Assembly (NCBI GenBank): GCA_964451365.1
Contig: CAYVIB010000054.1
Coordinates: 1-16,541 of the forward strand
Source: CAYVIB01 sp964451365
Lineage (GTDB): Bacteria > Pseudomonadota > Gammaproteobacteria > Pseudomonadales > Cellvibrionaceae
Length of the DNA stretch: 16,541 nt
Direction of reading: 5' to 3'
In this document: positions 15,145 to 16,541 of the stretch, one piece after another
How positions within the stretch are numbered: position 1 is the stretch's first letter
Layout of the letters: each line of letters begins with the position of its first letter
The notes under the pieces: model-generated
What the model was told of the DNA's origin: nothing
Database searches by the model: none
What the model saw: only the letters and a program-made list of their open reading frames with translations
Made by a program: the position numbers and the translations under genes

Positions 15145-16359
15145 TCATTTATACAATTTACGTGCTGAAAAAACTGAATTAAATAAAGAAAGATACTGAG
15201 AGGCTATCTTGTCAGTTGAAAAATTGTCGGCCGCAAATTGAACCAGCTTATTTTTATCAACTTGTTTATCGAGCCACTTGTTCATTGCGAACACAAACGA
15301 GTCCCTATCTCCCAAACCCACTATTTCGCCACAATCCGCGTCGATAAGTATTTCCTTCGGCCCGCCGGAGTCCGTACTGACCACCGGGGTTCCAAGTAAA
15401 AGCGATTCGACGACTACATTCCCGAATCCTTCATAGTCAGAAGTAAACGCGAACAACTTGGCTTGGGAAATATATGGATACGGATTTGGCTGGTGCCCCA
15501 CCAGATAAATTTCGCTTCGATATGGTGATTTAGACACCCGCTGCTGTATTTTATCCATATCGCCACCCGCACCCACTATCACTAACGCGCATTCGCGCAT
15601 CGCGCGCAAACGATCGAAGCACTCTATCAAAAAGAGATGGTTCTTTTGCGGTACGATACTTCCGACCGTAACAACCACCGGTATTCTACCGTAACAATCC
15701 GGCAGGGTTATTTCATCTTTCCCGGAAGATAGCTCACTGCTGCCCACTACAGGATTATAAACAACAGACATGTTAGCCAGCGATTTGCCGATGTATTTCT
15801 CGAAGTCGGTTGCAACAGCGCGGGAAACGCTGATTACAGCATCAATTTTAGGATAAACAGCCGCCAAATGCTTTTTTCGCTTGCGTATCTTTTTCTCAGG
15901 CAATGACTGATACTGCTTGCTGTAAAGGTTGTGTACGCAGGCTACGAGAAAAGGTTTATCCCGGGATAAGATACAGGCCCGTCTGGAAATGCGTGTCTGT
16001 CTTTCCGTCGGTGTAACAATAACGTCGGGAGAAAATCCTTTTATCAATCTGTATAAAAAAAAGACGCCCGTCACGCCATGGGATGACCGGATATGCCTGA
16101 GCCTTACACCTTCAGGCAACTCCCCGGGGAAATCACTGCGACAATCATCCGCCCACACCTCCACGTCTATTCCCCATGAAGTAAAGCTTCTCGCCAAACG
16201 GATGATATTTCTCCCGATTCCTCCCTCCAACCGAGTACATAACAGTGCGACACGTTTAATCTGGTTAGACCGGGGGGTGGGAACAGACGGCGATTCGGAG
16301 GGTACGGAATGGTTCATTGACGCCATAAGCAACCGCTTAAGATTTGGGGGTTTTCGCAT
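15145..16359 (-). CDS. Glycosyltransferase, GT4-like (GT-B fold)
   Basis: A cytoplasmic, probably membrane-associated glycosyltransferase that would transfer a sugar from a nucleotide donor in glycan synthesis. The N-terminal Rossmann domain starts at about residue 35 (RVALLCTRLEGGIGRNIIRL, with the GGIGR loop at 46-50). The C-terminal donor domain has VTVGSIVPQKNHLFLI, with Lys239 at the usual basic position, and the retaining-GT4 E-x7-E motif Glu310/Glu318 in SDYEGFGNVVVESLLLGTPV, followed by STDSGGPKEI. The start is uncertain: ATG codons at 16359, 16326 and 16317 are all possible, and none has a clear ribosome binding site. I give the longest; the family core argues for a shorter one. Donor and acceptor sugar cannot be read from the sequence. 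Confidence 0.85.
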   Translation of the reverse strand: MRKPPNLKRLLMASMNHSVPSESPSVPTPRSNQIKRVALLCTRLEGGIGRNIIRLARSFTSWGIDVEVWADDCRSDFPGELPEGVRLRHIRSSHGVTGVFFLYRLIKGFSPDVIVTPTERQTRISRRACILSRDKPFLVACVHNLYSKQYQSLPEKKIRKRKKHLAAVYPKIDAVISVSRAVATDFEKYIGKSLANMSVVYNPVVGSSELSSGKDEITLPDCYGRIPVVVTVGSIVPQKNHLFLIECFDRLRAMRECALVIVGAGGDMDKIQQRVSKSPYRSEIYLVGHQPNPYPYISQAKLFAFTSDYEGFGNVVVESLLLGTPVVSTDSGGPKEILIDADCGEIVGLGDRDSFVFAMNKWLDKQVDKNKLVQFAADNFSTDKIASQYLSLFNSVFSARKLYK

Positions 16360-16504
16360 CGCAATCGCGAAAGTGAATGCTAAACCATTAACCCGATCAG
16401 TTCACCCTCATATTCCCATTTGCGGCCGGCGAATTGGTTCAGCGCTCCGGGTGCGAACGTGAAAGCAGGTCAGTGCCAAGCCCTGCAACAGGGATGATAG
16501 ATAT
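16360..16504 (-). promoter_or_regulatory. Probable promoter and leader region of the accessory operon
   Basis: These 145 nt lie between a minus-strand terminator and the glycosyltransferase start, so the operon promoter should be here. A short perfect palindrome, CCCTGCAACAGGG (16481-16493, 5-bp arms), is the only structured element. Next to it on the minus strand TTGGCAC (16473-16479) precedes TGCT (16464-16467), like a sigma-54 site but one base too short between the GG and GC elements. I see no convincing sigma-70 pair. I found no gene in this stretch. Confidence 0.3.
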
Positions 16505-16534
16505 AAAAAAACCCGCACTGGAATCCAGCACGGG
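16505..16534 (-). terminator. Strong rho-independent terminator on the minus strand
   Basis: On the minus strand CCCGTGCTGG and CCAGTGCGGG fold into a 10-bp stem (8 Watson-Crick and 2 G-U pairs) with a 3-nt ATT loop, followed directly by seven T. It ends a transcript coming from a gene to the right of the window. On the plus strand the same element has two C/A mismatches in the stem, with TCTTTT to the right, so it works mainly on the minus strand. It separates the accessory operon from its right neighbour. Confidence 0.85.
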
Positions 16535-16541
16535 GTCTTTT

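Noticed and set aside
15929..16462. 177-codon open frame on the plus strand opposite the glycosyltransferase
   Set aside because: The opposite strand holds a full GT4-like motif set; the plus-strand translation lacks any family feature.
16462..16479. Sigma-54-like promoter on the minus strand (TTGGCAC ... TGCT) before the glycosyltransferase
   Set aside because: The GG and GC elements are separated by 9 instead of 10 bases. This spacing is usually inactive, so I do not call a promoter.
16381..16504. Small RNA (SRP-like or other) suggested by the palindrome and terminator
   Set aside because: The conserved GGAA tetraloop context of SRP RNA is absent and the terminator lies upstream for minus-strand reading, so I cannot support an RNA gene.

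Overview
The window is a stretch of gammaproteobacterial chromosome with every supported gene on the minus strand, so it reads from right to left. The order ruvC-ruvA-ruvB-ybgC-tolQ-tolR-tolA-tolB-pal-cpoB-queE-queC-tRNA-Lys is the arrangement known from Pseudomonas-like Gammaproteobacteria. The Tol-Pal proteins imply a Gram-negative envelope. I cannot name a genus. The 100 N inside tolA indicate a draft assembly.

Left part (1-9030), conserved core. It starts with a tRNA-Lys cut by the window edge, then queC and queE (queuosine/7-deazaguanine biosynthesis, overlapping by 8 nt), and cpoB, pal, tolB, tolA, tolR, tolQ and ybgC (the cell-envelope Tol-Pal machine). The genes ybgC/tolQ, tolR/tolA and tolA/tolB overlap by 1 to 4 nt, as in a translationally coupled operon. 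The ruvB, ruvA and ruvC genes (Holliday junction branch migration and resolution) follow. Several starts are not ATG: GTG for queC and tolB, TTG for ybgC.

Right part (9117-16359), accessory. Read in the direction of transcription, there are four closely spaced genes: a GT4-type glycosyltransferase, an AsnB-type glutamine amidotransferase, a secreted DUF1080 (3-keto-disaccharide hydrolase family) protein, and a 1119-residue secreted protein. The last one joins a DUF1080-like domain, a c-type cytochrome domain and a sorbosone/glucose-dehydrogenase-like beta-propeller. A strong minus-strand terminator at 16505-16534 isolates the group from whatever lies to the right, and a weaker stem-loop at 9089-9114 separates it from ruvC. 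In many relatives yebC sits directly upstream of ruvC, so the four genes look like an insertion into a conserved block.

The most unusual content is the pair formed by the DUF1080 protein and the DUF1080-cytochrome-propeller fusion. It suggests periplasmic carbohydrate oxidation feeding electrons to a c-type cytochrome, coupled to cleavage of a 3-keto-glycoside, and placed in one transcription unit with two genes typical of polysaccharide biosynthesis. That pathway is an inference; the domains and motifs are visible in the sequence.
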